A DNA stretch of 64,000 bases from Zhenpiania hominis. GTDB lineage: Bacteria > Bacillota > Clostridia > Peptostreptococcales > Anaerovoracaceae. The notes under the pieces are model-generated. The model was not told the origin of the DNA. It searched no databases and saw only the letters and a list, made by a program, of their open reading frames with translations. Below, one piece after another: positions 8,127 through 17,151 of the stretch. Within the stretch, counting starts at the first letter, position 1; the number at the start of each line of letters is the position of its first letter. Location of the stretch: the NCBI RefSeq assembly GCF_014333425.1, contig NZ_JACRYT010000007.1:81982-145981 (forward strand). The letters run 5' to 3'. The position numbers and the translations under genes were made by a program.

Positions 8127-8957
8127 ATGAAAAGATTTATCTGGTTCGGACTCTGCCTGATACTCTGCTTTTCTCTCGCGCAGCCGGCATTCGCCGCTTC
8201 AGAAGCAAGGGGCATTGACGTCAGCAACTGGCAGGGTACAATCGATTACGCCAAAGTAAAGAACGCGGGAATCAGAATCATCTATATAAAAGCCGGTCAG
8301 GGAGCCGGTTCCATCGATCCGTATTTTGAGAGGAACTACCGCCAGGCAAAACGATATGATCTGGACATCGGCTTCTATCACTTTGTAACCGCCCGGACAG
8401 TCAGCCAGGCGCGCCAGCAGGCCCATTTCTTCGCAAGTCTCATTAATGAAAAAGAAATCGAGTGTCGTCCCGCAATGGACTTTGAACAGGTCTCCGGTCT
8501 GACAAAAAGAGAAGCGAATGCCATCGCCCGCGCCTATATGCGGGATCTGGAAAAACTGACCGGTTACCGGCCTGCCTTTTATTCCAACGAATACGATGTC
8601 CGTGTTTTATGGGGAAGCGGGCTTTCCAAATATCCCCTCTGGATTGCGGAGTACGGAGTAAGCCGTCCGTCTTCTGTCGGAAGCTGGAAAAGCTGGACCG
8701 GTTTTCAATACAGCGACAAAGGAGCGGTCAGCGGAGTGCGGGGTCTTGTAGATCGAAATCGATTTAAGCAGGGAATTTATTTAGGTACCCGCGAAAAAGC
8801 ACAGGAGCGCCCGGTTGTTTACCGTGTGAAGCAAGGAGATACTTTGTCCCATATCGCCCGCCGATACGGAACGACCGTCAAACGATTAGAACGCCTCAAC
8901 CACATTGAAAATCCGGATTTGATTTATCCCGGGGAAAAGCTGATCATCAGACAATAG
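8127..8957 (+). CDS. secreted GH25 lysozyme with LysM domain
   Basis: The 276-residue protein has a cleavable signal peptide (residues 1 to about 24, ending PAFAAS), a glycoside hydrolase family 25 muramidase domain (about 27-215) and a C-terminal LysM domain (about 228-275, [20 protein letters not shown]...). The GH25 active site is visible as [10 protein letters not shown] near the start and the AMDFEQ acidic pair in the middle. It should cleave the glycan backbone of peptidoglycan outside the cell while LysM binds the wall, as an autolysin or spore or cell-wall remodelling enzyme. The ribosome site is GAAAGGGG. It has no operon partner and no holin gene nearby, so a prophage origin is not supported. 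Confidence 0.92.
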   Translation: MKRFIWFGLCLILCFSLAQPAFAASEARGIDVSNWQGTIDYAKVKNAGIRIIYIKAGQGAGSIDPYFERNYRQAKRYDLDIGFYHFVTARTVSQARQQAHFFASLINEKEIECRPAMDFEQVSGLTKREANAIARAYMRDLEKLTGYRPAFYSNEYDVRVLWGSGLSKYPLWIAEYGVSRPSSVGSWKSWTGFQYSDKGAVSGVRGLVDRNRFKQGIYLGTREKAQERPVVYRVKQGDTLSHIARRYGTTVKRLERLNHIENPDLIYPGEKLIIRQ

Positions 8958-8979
8958 CATCTGCCGACGAGATCGGAAC

Positions 8980-9017
8980 AAAAAGGACAGCCGAAACAAC
9001 TATGGCCGTCCTTTTTC
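8980..9017. terminator. bidirectional terminator
   Basis: AAAAGGACAGCC pairs with GGCCGTCCTTTTT with runs of A on the left and T on the right, so it can end both the plus-strand lysozyme transcript and the minus-strand sulfatase transcript. Confidence 0.85.
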
Positions 9018-9020
9018 CTT

Positions 9021-11000
9021 TTATTCCGTAGTACTCAGCACTTCCTTATTCTTTTCCACCTGGCTGATCTTCATCCTGCTGACATCTTCCGGATTTACTT
9101 CCTCCTGCAGTCCCAAAATAGTCGGACCAAGATAAATGGTATCAAGTACCTCTCCGTCAAGGGAGATCTTGCTGTACTCCGTGAAATTCTCACCCTTGAT
9201 ATAGTAATCATCGCCAATCTGAACGATATCGGTTATCTTGATATCCTTAACGCCCATCTTCATATCTGTCTCTTTGAATGGGCTTTCCCCACCGTAAATA
9301 TAGTTTTCGCCGTAGAGCATGTCATAGGCTAAGGTTTCCAGATCCTGCAGGTAAGTGCTGCTGTTGGCGTAATTCTGATGATACATCGTCAGGAGCCCTT
9401 CATGGATTCCCAACCGATCCAGAACCTCTGCCCCGATTTCATAGGAGGCCAGGTTTTTATCCTGCTTCTCCATTCCGAAATTATCCCAAATGATATACTG
9501 AGTTGTAAAAAGATCCCCGTCTTTCATGTCTTCTTCCGTCATATCCAGGGCGGGCAAATGATCGCCGTACATAACCAACACTACATCCTCATCAAAATCG
9601 GAGAGCCTGTCGGTCAGATCTTTAACAAACTGATCCATCTCATAAACCTGATTTACGTAGTATTCATACTGCCACTTTTCTTCCTCGGAAGGAGCTTTTG
9701 TCACTTCAATCTCCGGGTTCTCAATTACCTGCTCAGAAGGGTATTTTCCATGTCCCTGAACGGAAATCGTATAGATATAATCCCTTCCTTGCGTAGAATT
9801 CAGTGCGTCCAGAATCTCATCGGTCAGAATTCCGTCCTTTGCCCAGTTTCTAGGAGTCTTTATTACGTTATTCATATATTCAAGAGAAGTAAAGGTATCA
9901 TATCCCAAGTTGCGGAACACTTTATTCCTGCCATAAAAGGCACCCCTGTGATTATGGATCGCGTGGGTGGAATAGCCGAGGTTCTTCAGATCATACGGAA
10001 TGCTCTCACAGGTCCGTTCCAGTAATACAGATTTGTACGGATATTCCCCTGGTCCGAAAAATTTAACACTGATGCCGGTCATGGATTCAAACTCCGTATT
10101 AGCGGTACCCGCGCCTACCGATGGCACCGTCAGATATCCGGAAGAATATTCTTTCATCAGCTTTCTGTAATTTGGGATTGGATCTTTTGAGTAGGAAAAA
10201 CCCTCTACCAAAGTCGGATCGATAAAGGATTCCAGCTGCAGGAACAGAATGTTCGGATGTTTTTCATCCTCATCCTTTTGTTCTGTCTGATAGGTTTTAT
10301 CATCGCCCAACTCTCCCTTGCTGAAAATATTCTGAACCTCTGCTTCAGAGTAACCAGCCGGTTTTTTGATTCCAGTATTCAGCCATGTGCTGATAAAGCA
10401 ATAAGGTACGCCGTAATCCCGATACGCGTAAGCCAGATTCCCAAAGAAAGTGGCAACCGTGTTAGTTCGGATCGCGGCCTGCCATACTCCAAAAAAGGCA
10501 ATCACAATAAGCAGTACTGTAGCGATGCTCCTTTTATAATGAATCTTTTGCTGCAGCTTCGGCGCAAACAAAAACAGCAGTACCATCCCCGCGATAACTA
10601 CCAGGGTTCCAATAATAGCCAGAATCAGAACTCCTGTGGAAAGATAGTTTGTCACGATAGAAAGCCCATCGTTTAGATTTGCCATATCCTTTGTCGTAAA
10701 CGGAGTCATACGGTTTAAAAGAATTACACCATTAATAACTCCCAGTGCCACCCAGAGCGTAGAAACCACAACATACCAGAAAATCCGACGCCGAAAAAGC
10801 AATACAATCGAATAGGTGGAAAAAATAATAAATACATTAAAAAGAAAGACCAACGGACTTTCCGCGAAAAAACGAAACGTTTCAAACAGCGAATGCCGCG
10901 CCATTGTCTCAATAAAGACATTCATGATCAGCGCCAGCACCGCCGAAATCAGCAGCGTACTTTTCAAATATTTCCTGCAAAACTGTCTAAACTTATCCAT
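9021..11000 (-). CDS. LTA synthase family membrane sulfatase
   Basis: The 659-residue protein has five N-terminal membrane segments (within residues 1-200) and an extracellular sulfatase-fold domain (about 245-560), the layout of LtaS-type glycerol-phosphate or phosphoethanolamine transferases. Visible are the metal-site HPNILFLQLESF, the nucleophile threonine region GAGTANTEFESMTG, the SVQGHGKYP histidine and VMYGDHLPALD. It would transfer head groups from phosphatidylglycerol to a surface polymer. About 90 extra residues after the catalytic domain are not typical of the catalytic core. The ATG follows AGGAGTAAGG. It sits 11 nt downstream of rsmA, so it may be read from the yabP-rsmA transcript. 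Whether it makes LTA or modifies another glycan is open. Confidence 0.88.
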   Translation of the reverse strand: MDKFRQFCRKYLKSTLLISAVLALIMNVFIETMARHSLFETFRFFAESPLVFLFNVFIIFSTYSIVLLFRRRIFWYVVVSTLWVALGVINGVILLNRMTPFTTKDMANLNDGLSIVTNYLSTGVLILAIIGTLVVIAGMVLLFLFAPKLQQKIHYKRSIATVLLIVIAFFGVWQAAIRTNTVATFFGNLAYAYRDYGVPYCFISTWLNTGIKKPAGYSEAEVQNIFSKGELGDDKTYQTEQKDEDEKHPNILFLQLESFIDPTLVEGFSYSKDPIPNYRKLMKEYSSGYLTVPSVGAGTANTEFESMTGISVKFFGPGEYPYKSVLLERTCESIPYDLKNLGYSTHAIHNHRGAFYGRNKVFRNLGYDTFTSLEYMNNVIKTPRNWAKDGILTDEILDALNSTQGRDYIYTISVQGHGKYPSEQVIENPEIEVTKAPSEEEKWQYEYYVNQVYEMDQFVKDLTDRLSDFDEDVVLVMYGDHLPALDMTEEDMKDGDLFTTQYIIWDNFGMEKQDKNLASYEIGAEVLDRLGIHEGLLTMYHQNYANSSTYLQDLETLAYDMLYGENYIYGGESPFKETDMKMGVKDIKITDIVQIGDDYYIKGENFTEYSKISLDGEVLDTIYLGPTILGLQEEVNPEDVSRMKISQVEKNKEVLSTTE

Positions 11001-11011
11001 AATCCTTACTC

Positions 11012-11878
11012 CTAATGACTTGATTTATAGTCTGCCATAGAATTTGCGAGCGTCGCGAATTCATCCAGATTAAGGGTCTCTACTCTCCTTCCTGAATCAA
11101 TTCCCGCTGTCTGCAAAACCTCTCTTACTGCGTCCTTTGAAAGGCCCGCAGCCCCCGTAAGAGAGTTAAGCAGTGTTTTGCGTCTCTGTCCAAAGCCTGC
11201 CCTTATGCATGTAAAAAATAAGGTTTCATCTTGTAACACAACCGGTCGTTCCTCCCGAATGTCCATCCGCAGCACTGCGGAATCCACTTTTGGAGGTGGA
11301 AAAAACACCTCCTTTGGAACCTCCGCGATTTGCGAAACGCGGCAATAATACTGCACAGCAACCGAAAGCGCTCCATAATTCTTATTGCCCGGGTCCGCTT
11401 TAATCCGATCCGCTACTTCTTTCTGCATCATGACCGTAATACTGTCTGCCGGCACCCGTTCTTCCAGCAGCTTCATGAGAATCGGCGTTGTAATATAGTA
11501 AGGGAGATTTCCAATAATTTTTGTCTTTCCTTCTGTTTTATATGCCGATACTATGGTAGAAAAATCTGTTTTGAGTACATCCTGATTGAGAATTGTTATA
11601 TTATCATATTCTTTCAGAGTATCCTCCAAAATCGGGATCAGCCCATTGTCGATTTCAACCGCTACTACACGCTTCGCATTCTCCGCGGCCTCCGCAGTGA
11701 GGACTCCGATTCCCGGTCCAATTTCAATAACCAGATCTTCAGGACCGATCCGCGATCCTTCTATAATTCGGTCAATGATATGTTTATCCGTGAGAAAATT
11801 TTGTCCCAGACTTTTCGAAAGCCGGAAATTATACTGATTCTTTATTTCCTTAATTGTCGATGGTGCGTACAGCTTCAT
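11012..11878 (-). CDS. rsmA: 16S rRNA dimethyladenosine transferase
   Basis: RsmA (KsgA) dimethylates two adjacent adenosines in the 3' hairpin of 16S rRNA during small-subunit maturation. The 288-residue length is normal. The SAM-binding motif VIEIGPGIGVLT, the catalytic NLPYYITTPI motif and SLGQNFL near the N terminus are all present. The ATG directly follows the rnmV stop, as in B. subtilis, where rnmV and ksgA are adjacent. Erm-type 23S methyltransferases are related but lack this context and length. Confidence 0.96.
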   Translation of the reverse strand: MKLYAPSTIKEIKNQYNFRLSKSLGQNFLTDKHIIDRIIEGSRIGPEDLVIEIGPGIGVLTAEAAENAKRVVAVEIDNGLIPILEDTLKEYDNITILNQDVLKTDFSTIVSAYKTEGKTKIIGNLPYYITTPILMKLLEERVPADSITVMMQKEVADRIKADPGNKNYGALSVAVQYYCRVSQIAEVPKEVFFPPPKVDSAVLRMDIREERPVVLQDETLFFTCIRAGFGQRRKTLLNSLTGAAGLSKDAVREVLQTAGIDSGRRVETLNLDEFATLANSMADYKSSH

Positions 11879-12412
11879 TTATATCTCCCTGAGATGTTTA
11901 AAAAACTCGTCCCTTGTAATTCCAAAGCGGTTTAGCTTGTTTAAAAAGGCTTTGCTATTGCCATAGCCGATTCCTAATCGTTTTCCCAGCTGATCCCGTC
12001 TTTCCGCAGCTTTGGGATCCGCGGTGAGTCCATATTGGATTAGATCGGACATCGTAAAGGCATCCTGCTTGTCTTCCAATGTATAATGGGCTTTTTCCAG
12101 CGCCTGTCGGATACTGTCCGGAGCGGCGTTTTCAATTCCGATATCGCCGTCTTTTTCCGCGTCGCCTTTGGAAAGATAAGCCTGTCCCGCTCCGGGAAAT
12201 GCCTTTGTCAGGCGTCTTCGGATTTCTTTTCCCGCATAGTCCGGATCGGTAAAGATAATAATGCCCCGTTCCTGGTAAGCCTTTTCAATCAGCTCCCACG
12301 TCTGTTTCTTTATTCCGAATCCATGGGTCTCAATTGTCTGGGCATCCACCGCTCGTTTTACCGCAGCAGTATCATCCCGCCCTTCCACAATAATAATTTC
12401 CTTAATTTTCAT
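11879..12412 (-). CDS. rnmV: ribonuclease M5
   Basis: Ribonuclease M5 matures 5S rRNA precursors in low-GC Gram-positives. The protein has an N-terminal TOPRIM domain: KEIIIVEGRDD holds the glutamate and IIIFTDPDYAGKEIRR the DxD. The C-terminal part (about 115-177) contains the GIGYGNSKAFLNKLNRFGI motif typical of the family. An upstream in-frame start would add 22 residues lying inside divIC; I use the ATG at 12412, where MKIKEIIIVEG matches family N termini, giving 177 residues. It overlaps divIC by 11 nt and abuts rsmA. Confidence 0.93.
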   Translation of the reverse strand: MKIKEIIIVEGRDDTAAVKRAVDAQTIETHGFGIKKQTWELIEKAYQERGIIIFTDPDYAGKEIRRRLTKAFPGAGQAYLSKGDAEKDGDIGIENAAPDSIRQALEKAHYTLEDKQDAFTMSDLIQYGLTADPKAAERRDQLGKRLGIGYGNSKAFLNKLNRFGITRDEFFKHLREI

Positions 12413-12884
12413 TCTGTTCTTTCTGAGAATTATCTTCCTCTGTATTATCCTTTGAATTTTCCAGCGAAGGGAATACATAAATTTTTTCCCCAGGCATTAC
12501 CAGTCTCAGCTGCGCTCTTGCCTGATCTTCAACATATTCCGAATCATCCAGCTCTTTCAATTTTTTTTGTAAGCTGGCCTTTTTTTCTTCCAGCTGTTGC
12601 TGTTGCGCTCTTGTCTGCTTCTGTTCCTGCTTTAATGAAACAATATTATAGACAGACACACCAACTACCGCTATAATAACGACAATTATAGCGGTATAAA
12701 TAAAGGTTCTTCTTCGTCTGTTCTGTTTTACGCTAGCCCTCACCGGCCGCTTTTCCTCTGCGCTGCCCCCGCTTTGTCTCTTGTTTTGGCGGCGGCGCTT
12801 TTCCTGCCGTTTTCTGCGGGCCTCCTCAATATCGATTACCTGGCTGCTGTCCTTAAACTGACTGCTTCTTCTTTTCTTTGCCAT
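12402..12884 (-). CDS. divIC: septum formation initiator, DivIC/FtsB family
   Basis: This is a bitopic division protein of the DivIC/FtsB type that works with FtsL and DivIB at the septum. The 160 residues have a basic, disordered cytoplasmic N terminus (1-55), one membrane helix (about 57-78) and an extracellular coiled coil (about 80-120) with LKQEQKQTRAQQQQLEEKK heptads. The conserved motif YVEDQARAQLRLVMPGEKIYVF follows. It lies directly after yabQ (32-nt overlap), as in B. subtilis. The C-terminal tail is acidic and polar. Confidence 0.9.
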   Translation of the reverse strand: MAKKRRSSQFKDSSQVIDIEEARRKRQEKRRRQNKRQSGGSAEEKRPVRASVKQNRRRRTFIYTAIIVVIIAVVGVSVYNIVSLKQEQKQTRAQQQQLEEKKASLQKKLKELDDSEYVEDQARAQLRLVMPGEKIYVFPSLENSKDNTEEDNSQKEQNEN

Positions 12885-13224
12885 GCTTCTTCTTCAAACC
12901 TCTTGTCCTTTGTCCCTTGCTCTGGGATGAAGCCATTATATCACAAAACAAGCGTTTCCACAACAAAGCCCCTGCCGCGAATGCCGCCGCCGCATGGAAG
13001 CTCAGGCTTCCATAAGCGCAGTAATATAAAAATTGGGACGTCATAACTGCCGCTATCACCCAGAAAAAAAGCTCCAGCCCTGCCCGGATCCATTTTTTGA
13101 CGGTCGCCCTCTTGGAAAAAAAAGAGCAGAGCTGATAAAAGGTCGAGAAAACAATCCCCGCGCTAGCCATCACCAGGCACGTAGCGGCCTGCTCTTTTAT
13201 CAAATCGGTAACTATGATACTCAT
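12853..13224 (-). CDS. yabQ: spore cortex biosynthesis protein YabQ
   Basis: YabQ is a membrane protein of the outer forespore membrane needed for cortex formation. The 123-residue protein has three or four hydrophobic segments (about 13-33, 47-66, 72-90) and a lysine-rich tail. There are few fixed motifs, so the call rests on the size, topology and the exact yabP-yabQ-divIC order known from Bacillus and Clostridia. Its ATG overlaps the yabP stop by 4 nt. It marks the host as a spore former. Confidence 0.85.
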   Translation of the reverse strand: MSIIVTDLIKEQAATCLVMASAGIVFSTFYQLCSFFSKRATVKKWIRAGLELFFWVIAAVMTSQFLYYCAYGSLSFHAAAAFAAGALLWKRLFCDIMASSQSKGQRTRGLKKKHGKEKKKQSV

Positions 13225-13481
13225 TTGAGTATTTTTTTCAGGAGTCCCTTTTCAGCTTTGTCTTTTTTCTGCGTGTAGGCCAGAGAGGTGATCTCTCCGG
13301 TAATCACCGACTTCCCTTCTGCCAGGTCCAGCATCTGAATATGGAGATTCTTTCCTTTAATAACCAGTCCGCCGGATTTCAGATTCGCGCAGATTTCCTC
13401 TTCATCAAAATTGTCAATATCTGCCACATCGGTTACCGTAATCTTCTCCCTGTTATCAATTGTGATCATATGGTTTTCCAT
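13221..13481 (-). CDS. yabP: sporulation protein YabP
   Basis: YabP is a small sporulation protein required for cortex assembly together with YabQ. The 86 residues show the YabP/YqfC-family pattern: an early NRE..TVTDVxDIDNFDEE stretch, then LVIKGKNLHIQMLDLAEGKSVITGEITSLAY. A GTG at 13485-13487 lies only 1 nt from the AAGGAGGG ribosome site, while the ATG at 13481 has a 7-nt gap, so the ATG is chosen. It is the first gene of the minus-strand sporulation/division/RNA cluster. A sporulation-sigma promoter is likely but I could not read one with confidence. Confidence 0.88.
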   Translation of the reverse strand: MENHMITIDNREKITVTDVADIDNFDEEEICANLKSGGLVIKGKNLHIQMLDLAEGKSVITGEITSLAYTQKKDKAEKGLLKKILK

Positions 13482-13654
13482 AGGCACACCCTCCTTATTA
13501 AAAGTATATTACCGGAAAGTGTTCCTAGAACAATATCCTACTTTCATTTAGTATAAGGCCGGATTATTACAAATTCCTTACAGCCTGAAAATCTTTTTCT
13601 TAAATCACAGAATCTCCATAAATCTCCCACCTATCTTTCTTGAAACCTCGAAAT

Positions 13655-14890
13655 CTATCTCCTTGAAGGCCCAAACAGCCGCTCTTCCATAATTTTCTGC
13701 CTTACAATAATAATCCACAGCAATAACGCTGCTGCCATACAGCCGAGACAGATTACGGCCAGAGCTGTTATATAACTGCCCCAGTCTAGTGTTGCAAGGG
13801 ATGCTCCCACAGTACCGATAAGGTTCAGCACAAAATTAATCATCGCGCTGGCAGCCCCCGCCACATGAGAGTACTGTTCCAGCAAAACAACCATTCCCAA
13901 TGCCCGGATCATTCCTTCCGCAATAATGAAAGGAAGGGTGGACAGCAAAAACAAGACCGGGGCTCTGCCTCCCACCGCAATCAGCATCACGCCTGACAGT
14001 AATATCAGCCCCAGGCAGACTTCACAGGCCCGTCCCGTGGACGAGTGTCTGGTGATTACCATGTATAAAAAGGGCGATATGCAGGAAACCCCGGCTCCCA
14101 GCGCATAAAAGATGCCATACTGCATATTGGATATTCCAAAATCCGTAATATAAATATAGGAACAAACCGAAATATATGCCCACATGGGAATCGTCAGCAC
14201 TGCCATCACGCCCGCAAACAGGGCAAACGGCTTATCTCCGGCTGTATGTAAGGTATCACTGACTGCTTTCAGCGCGCTGTCCGAGATCCGTTTCCCCTCC
14301 GGCCAGGTTTCCCTGGCAAATAAGATCAGCGCCGCCGGCACAACAGAAACAACCGCGATAAACACAAAGAGCCACCTCCAGCTGAGCCAGGTAATGATGA
14401 CAGATCCGACAGACGGAGCTAAAATGGGACCGATAATGGCGGCTGACTGCAGTACCGTCATCACATTCTTGAAGGTTCTGCCTGAAAATGTATCTTTGAT
14501 CATCGCCGTGGTCACAGTCAGAATAATTCCGTTTCCCAGACTCGCGAGCCCTCTCACCACAATTAAAAAGTCAACACTTCCCGCAAACGTACAGAGAAAA
14601 GTAAACAAAAGGCTCAAGCCCACGCCTGACGCAAACACCGGCTTTCTTCCGTATTTATCACTCATCGGGCCTCCGATAAGCGTACCTATTGCCGTCGCGA
14701 TAATTCCCGCCGTTAATGTCAGGTTGAGATAGGTTGCCGACACCTTAAATTCTTCCTTTAAGATTGGCAGGGCCGGCAGATAGATGTCCAGCGCCATCCA
14801 TACCACTGCAGTCAATACCATGATAGAACCGGCGAACACGTTTATCCCCAGCTTCGGCTGATCCATAATAACGTCCTTTACTTTTTTCAT
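13655..14890 (-). CDS. MFS drug efflux transporter, Bcr/CflA type
   Basis: The 411-residue protein has twelve predicted membrane segments and the DHA1 Bcr/CflA signature: the N-terminal DIYLPALPILKEEF motif, GGPMSDKYGRKPV as motif A after the second helix, and motif C-like GPILAPSVGSVI in helix five. It should be a proton-coupled exporter of drugs or small metabolites in the inner membrane. It is a single gene. Its promoter (14942-14972) has the 19-bp spacer and dyad typical of MerR activators, which fits drug-induced expression, but no merR gene is in the window. Confidence 0.92.
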   Translation of the reverse strand: MKKVKDVIMDQPKLGINVFAGSIMVLTAVVWMALDIYLPALPILKEEFKVSATYLNLTLTAGIIATAIGTLIGGPMSDKYGRKPVFASGVGLSLLFTFLCTFAGSVDFLIVVRGLASLGNGIILTVTTAMIKDTFSGRTFKNVMTVLQSAAIIGPILAPSVGSVIITWLSWRWLFVFIAVVSVVPAALILFARETWPEGKRISDSALKAVSDTLHTAGDKPFALFAGVMAVLTIPMWAYISVCSYIYITDFGISNMQYGIFYALGAGVSCISPFLYMVITRHSSTGRACEVCLGLILLSGVMLIAVGGRAPVLFLLSTLPFIIAEGMIRALGMVVLLEQYSHVAGAASAMINFVLNLIGTVGASLATLDWGSYITALAVICLGCMAAALLLWIIIVRQKIMEERLFGPSRR

Positions 14891-14941
14891 GATTCACCTC
14901 TAGTGCCTGTTTTTTCTATATTGTTTGATTCATCGTTTCCT

Positions 14942-14972
14942 AGTATAATCTGTATGGATACTGTACAGTCAA
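14942..14972 (-). promoter_or_regulatory. MerR-type promoter of the MFS pump
   Basis: On the minus strand -35 TTGACT (14967-14972) and -10 TATACT (14942-14947) are separated by 19 nt instead of 17. The spacer holds the inverted repeat CTGTA ... TACAG centred between the boxes. An overlong spacer filled by a dyad is the hallmark of promoters activated by MerR-family regulators such as BmrR. Confidence 0.65.
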
Positions 14973-15077
14973 GGAGAAATTCAAAAGATCTGCTCTTTCT
15001 AATTAGATACTCGTTTTTCTTGTTTTTTAATTTCTCTTTAATTTGCACTTGCTATAGTCTCAGTATAAAAGGAGAAA

Positions 15078-15761
15078 ATGTATATTATGCGACTATTAAT
15101 TGCCGAAGATGAAAAAAATCTGAACAAAATCCTTGCCCAGCAACTGCGCGATAATGGTTATTCCGTAGATGCCTGTTTTGACGGTGAGGACGCCCTCGAT
15201 CATATTCGTATGACCGATTACGACGGCGTAATTCTGGATATCATGATGCCCAAACTGGATGGCCTGGAGGTTCTGAAAAAAATGCGGGCGGATCGCATTG
15301 ATACGCCGGTTTTGTTCCTCACAGCCAGAGACAGCGTCGCGGATCGGGTAGAGGGGCTGGATCTTGGAGCCGATGATTATCTGACAAAACCCTTTGCCTT
15401 TGAGGAGCTCCTCGCGCGGGTGCGGGTTTTAATCCGGAAAAAGTCCGGCAACAAGACCAACACCTATACGCTGGCCGATCTGACGCTGGATGCCCAGAGC
15501 CGGGAAGTAAAACGCGGTGATACCCCGATCTCGCTCTCTTCCAAAGAGTTCGCGATTCTGGAGTACATGATCATGAACAAAAACGTGGTTCTTTCCCGTG
15601 ATAATCTGGAGCGTCATATCTGGAGCTACGACTATGAAGGCTCCTCCAATATGATTGATGTCTATATCCGTTATCTTCGCAAAAAGATCGATGAAAAGTT
15701 TGAGCCAAAACTGATTCATACGGTTCGCGGCGTGGGATATGTGCTGAAGGAAGAAAAATGA
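15078..15761 (+). CDS. OmpR-family response regulator
   Basis: The protein has a receiver domain (about 4-118) and a winged-helix DNA-binding domain (about 130-225). The acidic pocket AEDE, the phospho-accepting aspartate in GVILDIMMP, the threonine in FLTARD and the lysine in LTKPFAFEEL are all seen. The winged helix ends SNMIDVYIRYLRKKID...TVRGVGYVL. An alternative ATG at 15087 (MRLLIAEDE) matches family N termini better; the ribosome site is 3 nt from the first ATG and 12 nt from the second, so the start is not settled. Its stop overlaps the kinase start by 4 nt. Confidence 0.95.
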   Translation: MYIMRLLIAEDEKNLNKILAQQLRDNGYSVDACFDGEDALDHIRMTDYDGVILDIMMPKLDGLEVLKKMRADRIDTPVLFLTARDSVADRVEGLDLGADDYLTKPFAFEELLARVRVLIRKKSGNKTNTYTLADLTLDAQSREVKRGDTPISLSSKEFAILEYMIMNKNVVLSRDNLERHIWSYDYEGSSNMIDVYIRYLRKKIDEKFEPKLIHTVRGVGYVLKEEK

Positions 15762-17134
15762 AAAAGCTTTCCATCAAAACCCGGGTGACAATCTGGTATG
15801 CCTTCTTCCTGGTTCTCCTGGTATCTCTGATTTTTATCTCGCTGTTTTATACCAGTGACCGGCTGATCCAGGAGAATATCAAGGGAGATCTGACCGCCGC
15901 GGTGGATGACAGCATCCAGGATGTAAAGATTGAAAACGGATCTCTGGAAATTGACGACGATCTGCTGAGCTATCGGGACGGGATCTACGTCCTCGTTTAC
16001 CGCGAGAACAACTTTATCGTCACCGGTTCTCTGCCTGCCGGGATCACTGAGGAAATACCCTTTATTTCCGATCAGGTGCGGATCGTGGAGAACAACGAGA
16101 GGGAGTATTATGTATACGATCATCTGATCAGCGATGACACCTTCGCGGATGTGTGGATCCGGGGAATTACCTCCGCCGATCTGGCTGATTCCGATCCGGC
16201 AGTCGCCCTCATGCTAAAGTTTTTCTTTATCTCCCTGCCGCTGCTGATCCTCGTCGCCGCGGTAGGAGGCTACTATATCACCAAACGAGCCTTTCGCCCG
16301 GTTTCGCAGATTACGGAAACCGCCGTCCATATCCAGGAAAGCAGCGATCTGTCTCAGCGGATTCATCTTGAAACAGGAGGACAGACCAAAGATGAGATCT
16401 ATCATCTGGCGGCAACCTTCGACCGCATGCTGGATCGCCTGGAAAACTCCTTTGAGGCGGAAAAGCAGTTTTCAAACGACGCGTCCCATGAACTGCGCAC
16501 GCCGATCGCGGTAATCATGGCTCAGTGTGAGTATTCCCTGAAAAGGGATACGTCTCCGGAGGAGATCCATTCCTCTCTGAGTGTCATTTTGGATCAGTCA
16601 AGAAAAATGTCCACTCTGATCAATCAGCTTCTGACCCTGGCCCGGGCGGATAGAGGAACGGCAAAACTGGATTTTGAACGGATCAATGTCAGCGACATCA
16701 CCTGCATGGTGGCTCTGGAACAGGAAGCCCTGGCAGAAAAGCGCGGGATCACAATTCATCAGGAAATCACACCGGATCTTTACGCCGATGTAGATGAGAC
16801 CCTCTTTATGCGGCTCTGGATCAATCTGATTTCTAACAGCATCAAATATGGCAAAGATGGCGGCTCCATCCGGGTAGTGCTCCGCGCTTCCGAAAGCCGG
16901 ATTATCGGCCAGGTGATTGACGACGGCATTGGCATTTCCCCGGAAGCCCTTCCGAAAATCTGGGATCGCTTTTATCAGGTGAACCCTTCCCGAAGTGACG
17001 GAAGCAGTTCCGGACTGGGGCTTTCCATGGTAAAATGGATTATTTCCGCGCATAATGGAGACATTACCGCGGACAGCGTTCCAGGCACAGGCAGTCGATT
17101 TACATTTTCAATTCCCAAAGACGCAAATGTGTAA
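15758..17134 (+). CDS. sensor histidine kinase
   Basis: This 458-residue kinase is the partner of the preceding response regulator. It has a first membrane helix (about 9-31), an extracytoplasmic sensor region (about 32-155), a second helix (about 156-176), a HAMP linker, a dimerisation domain with the phospho-histidine in NDASHELRTPIAVI, and an ATPase domain with N, G1 and G2 boxes (NLISNSIKYG, VIDDGIGIS, SSGLGLSMVKWI). The signal is unknown. The downstream PepSY protein may be a target or an inhibitor that sets the sensing threshold, but that is inference from position. Confidence 0.94.
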   Translation: MKKLSIKTRVTIWYAFFLVLLVSLIFISLFYTSDRLIQENIKGDLTAAVDDSIQDVKIENGSLEIDDDLLSYRDGIYVLVYRENNFIVTGSLPAGITEEIPFISDQVRIVENNEREYYVYDHLISDDTFADVWIRGITSADLADSDPAVALMLKFFFISLPLLILVAAVGGYYITKRAFRPVSQITETAVHIQESSDLSQRIHLETGGQTKDEIYHLAATFDRMLDRLENSFEAEKQFSNDASHELRTPIAVIMAQCEYSLKRDTSPEEIHSSLSVILDQSRKMSTLINQLLTLARADRGTAKLDFERINVSDITCMVALEQEALAEKRGITIHQEITPDLYADVDETLFMRLWINLISNSIKYGKDGGSIRVVLRASESRIIGQVIDDGIGISPEALPKIWDRFYQVNPSRSDGSSSGLGLSMVKWIISAHNGDITADSVPGTGSRFTFSIPKDANV

Positions 17135-17151
17135 TAAGGAGAGAATTAGCT

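Noticed and set aside
8127..8957. Prophage endolysin
   Set aside because: The protein has a signal peptide and LysM domain, and no holin, integrase or structural phage gene is nearby.
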